This document shows positions 63,100 through 64,000 of a DNA stretch of 64,000 nt, one piece after another. The notes under the pieces were generated by a model, which saw only the letters and a list, made by a program, of their open reading frames with translations, had not been told where the DNA came from and ran no database searches. Positions within the stretch are counted from its first letter, which is position 1. Each line of letters starts with the position of its first letter. The translations under genes and the position numbers were made by a program. The stretch is from the NCBI GenBank assembly GCA_964468045.1, contig CAYXTO010000005.1, forward strand, positions 1 to 64,000, in the 5' to 3' direction. Source of the DNA: JAWKXU01 sp964468045 (GTDB lineage: Bacteria; Pseudomonadota; Alphaproteobacteria; Sphingomonadales; Sphingomonadaceae).

Positions 63100-63648
63100 C
63101 TAACCGTCGGATTTCCTTTTCCAGGAAAGATCGTTCTTCGGCAGACGTTCATGATCGTCGATTACACGAACAAAGTGCGGCTTAGCATCTTCCCAGGTCC
63201 AGAAAACGAGGTTCCGATCCTCAGGTGTTGCGCGACTGGCGAAACTCGGCACGATCACGCCAGCTATGCCTGCATTCATCAAGCACTGCGCGATCCCCCA
63301 CGTCGGCGGTTCGCTGCCTTGGTCCGCCAAGTCCTCCCATGCGCAGCCAAGATCATCGAGCGAAAAGCCCGCCGCCTCCCGAATGCCGGGTGAGGATAAA
63401 TCCAGAACGTCGGCGCAATTCACCTTGTAGGCACAGATCGTCAGCGGCTGAGCCTTAAAGGCGAACCCGTGCTGCGCTTCGAGCCAGGCCGTTTCGACGC
63501 GAAGCGAGGTATAAAGCGTCGGTATTCCGGGCCGATTGAACCTCCCGCCATGTTGGCTGGCGCCGATACCGGAAGCAGGTTCAAACGCCCATCGGGGATG
63601 ATGCGCCCGATAGACGATGCCCTCGAATGGAGCCGTCGGCAGGCTCAA
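63100..63648 (-). CDS. RES-domain toxin
   Basis: 182 residues. A RES domain carries the family's conserved Arg (VYRAHHPRW and GGRFNRPG), Glu (VETAWLEAQ) and later Ser/Arg (VPSFASR) positions. RES toxins degrade NAD+ or ADP-ribosylate targets, halting growth. It follows its antitoxin gene with a 4-base overlap, the standard arrangement. Confidence 0.87.
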   Translation of the reverse strand: MSLPTAPFEGIVYRAHHPRWAFEPASGIGASQHGGRFNRPGIPTLYTSLRVETAWLEAQHGFAFKAQPLTICAYKVNCADVLDLSSPGIREAAGFSLDDLGCAWEDLADQGSEPPTWGIAQCLMNAGIAGVIVPSFASRATPEDRNLVFWTWEDAKPHFVRVIDDHERLPKNDLSWKRKSDG

Positions 63649-63983
63649 GCGTAGCCGCCCTCCGCGATACGGCTGAGATAGCGCTTCACTGCCTCGCCGC
63701 GTCCCGCGCTCACCAGGTCTTCGGCAGTCTGGTCACCGAAGGACGGGATCGACTGCGAGCGATACCACGCAAAGGCCGCAAGTTCAGACCCCGCCCAGGG
63801 GAGCACTCTGTTTATGATCTCGATCATGTCACGAAGCCGCCGCTGTGTCGCGACAGATGCGATGCGATCGCGCTTCGACACCGACTCGCGGGACAGACCG
63901 AGCGCTGCCGCGAGTTCGGCCTTGGTGATTTTGAGCCGGCCGGACAGTAGGTCCGGTGACACCGGCCCTTCTTGGCCCACCAC
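63645..63983 (-). CDS. Xre/MbcA/ParS-type antitoxin
   Basis: 112 residues. A helix-turn-helix (KITKAELAAALGLSRESVSK) leads to the ParS/MbcA toxin-binding C-terminal domain (FGDQTAEDLVSAGRGEAVKRYLSRIAEGGYA). It neutralises the RES toxin and probably represses the pair. The frame is open to the window edge region at 63983, with further upstream sequence outside. Confidence 0.85.
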   Translation of the reverse strand: MVGQEGPVSPDLLSGRLKITKAELAAALGLSRESVSKRDRIASVATQRRLRDMIEIINRVLPWAGSELAAFAWYRSQSIPSFGDQTAEDLVSAGRGEAVKRYLSRIAEGGYA

Positions 63984-64000
63984 ATCCGTTAAAAATACTG

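Noticed and set aside
61400..64000. Right attachment site of the tRNA-Cys island
   Set aside because: No copy of the tRNA 3' end (TTCGATTCCGGCTCGGG) was seen; attR presumably lies outside.

Overview
The window (64 kb, GC-rich) looks like chromosome of an alphaproteobacterium of the order Sphingomonadales. This is inferred from the NepR/EcfG/PhyR general-stress-response locus, a class I PHA synthase with an alanine/lysine-rich phasin, the clpS-lptF-lptG neighbourhood and a sphingomonad-type F-like conjugation operon. Genus cannot be assigned from sequence reading alone.

Layout. (1) 1-1550: terminus of an IS21-like element abutting a prophage remnant (truncated M15-like peptidase, DUF5681 protein, three tandem related small proteins). 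(2) 1591-23014: core chromosome. It holds a HisKA_2 sensor kinase, a lipoprotein, a two-TM protein flanked by two ~150-bp direct repeats, a LOG-family protein, thiD-glmM, sodB, the stress-response locus (ecfG, nepR, CHASE/HWE kinase, phyR), a GNAT protein, a fatty acid hydroxylase, lptG-lptF, a DUF3237 protein, clpS, phasin, phaC, an AlaC-like aminotransferase and a crotonase. (3) 23127-24813: tRNA-Cys(GCA), a P4-type integrase and an excisionase-like protein, marking the left end of an integrated conjugative or genomic island. (4) 24862-47622: an XRE regulator, an AT-rich control region and a complete-looking F-type mating-pair-formation operon: DsbC-like, TraA-like pilin, TraL, E, K, B, V, C, three small membrane proteins, TraW, TraU, an unknown, a two-gene TraN, TrbC, a TrhF-like S26 peptidase, TraF, a second thioredoxin-like protein, TraH and TraG. 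No relaxase or coupling protein is in the window. (5) 47816-48401: truncated IS110 transposase and degenerate DNA. (6) 48402-57990: metal-efflux cluster on the minus strand (CzcI-like, CzcC, CzcB, CzcA, HupE, transmembrane anchor protein, YqaA/DedA-like, His-tailed MFS exporter). (7) 58224-61404: chrB-chrA-DUF1259 chromate cassette, followed by two decayed genes (YncE-like beta-propeller, tyrosine recombinase). (8) 62556-63983: a membrane protein and an Xre/RES toxin-antitoxin pair.

How the parts fit. GGAAC-N16-CGTT elements sit upstream of phyR and, as one overlapping two-way element, between nepR-ecfG and the sensor kinase. The whole stress circuit is therefore probably under EcfG control. 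A perfect TGCA-type palindrome next to the phasin gene is a probable PhaR operator. From the tRNA-Cys onward the DNA reads as an island: integration module, transfer module, then metal-resistance cargo and an addiction module. The right attachment site is not in the window.
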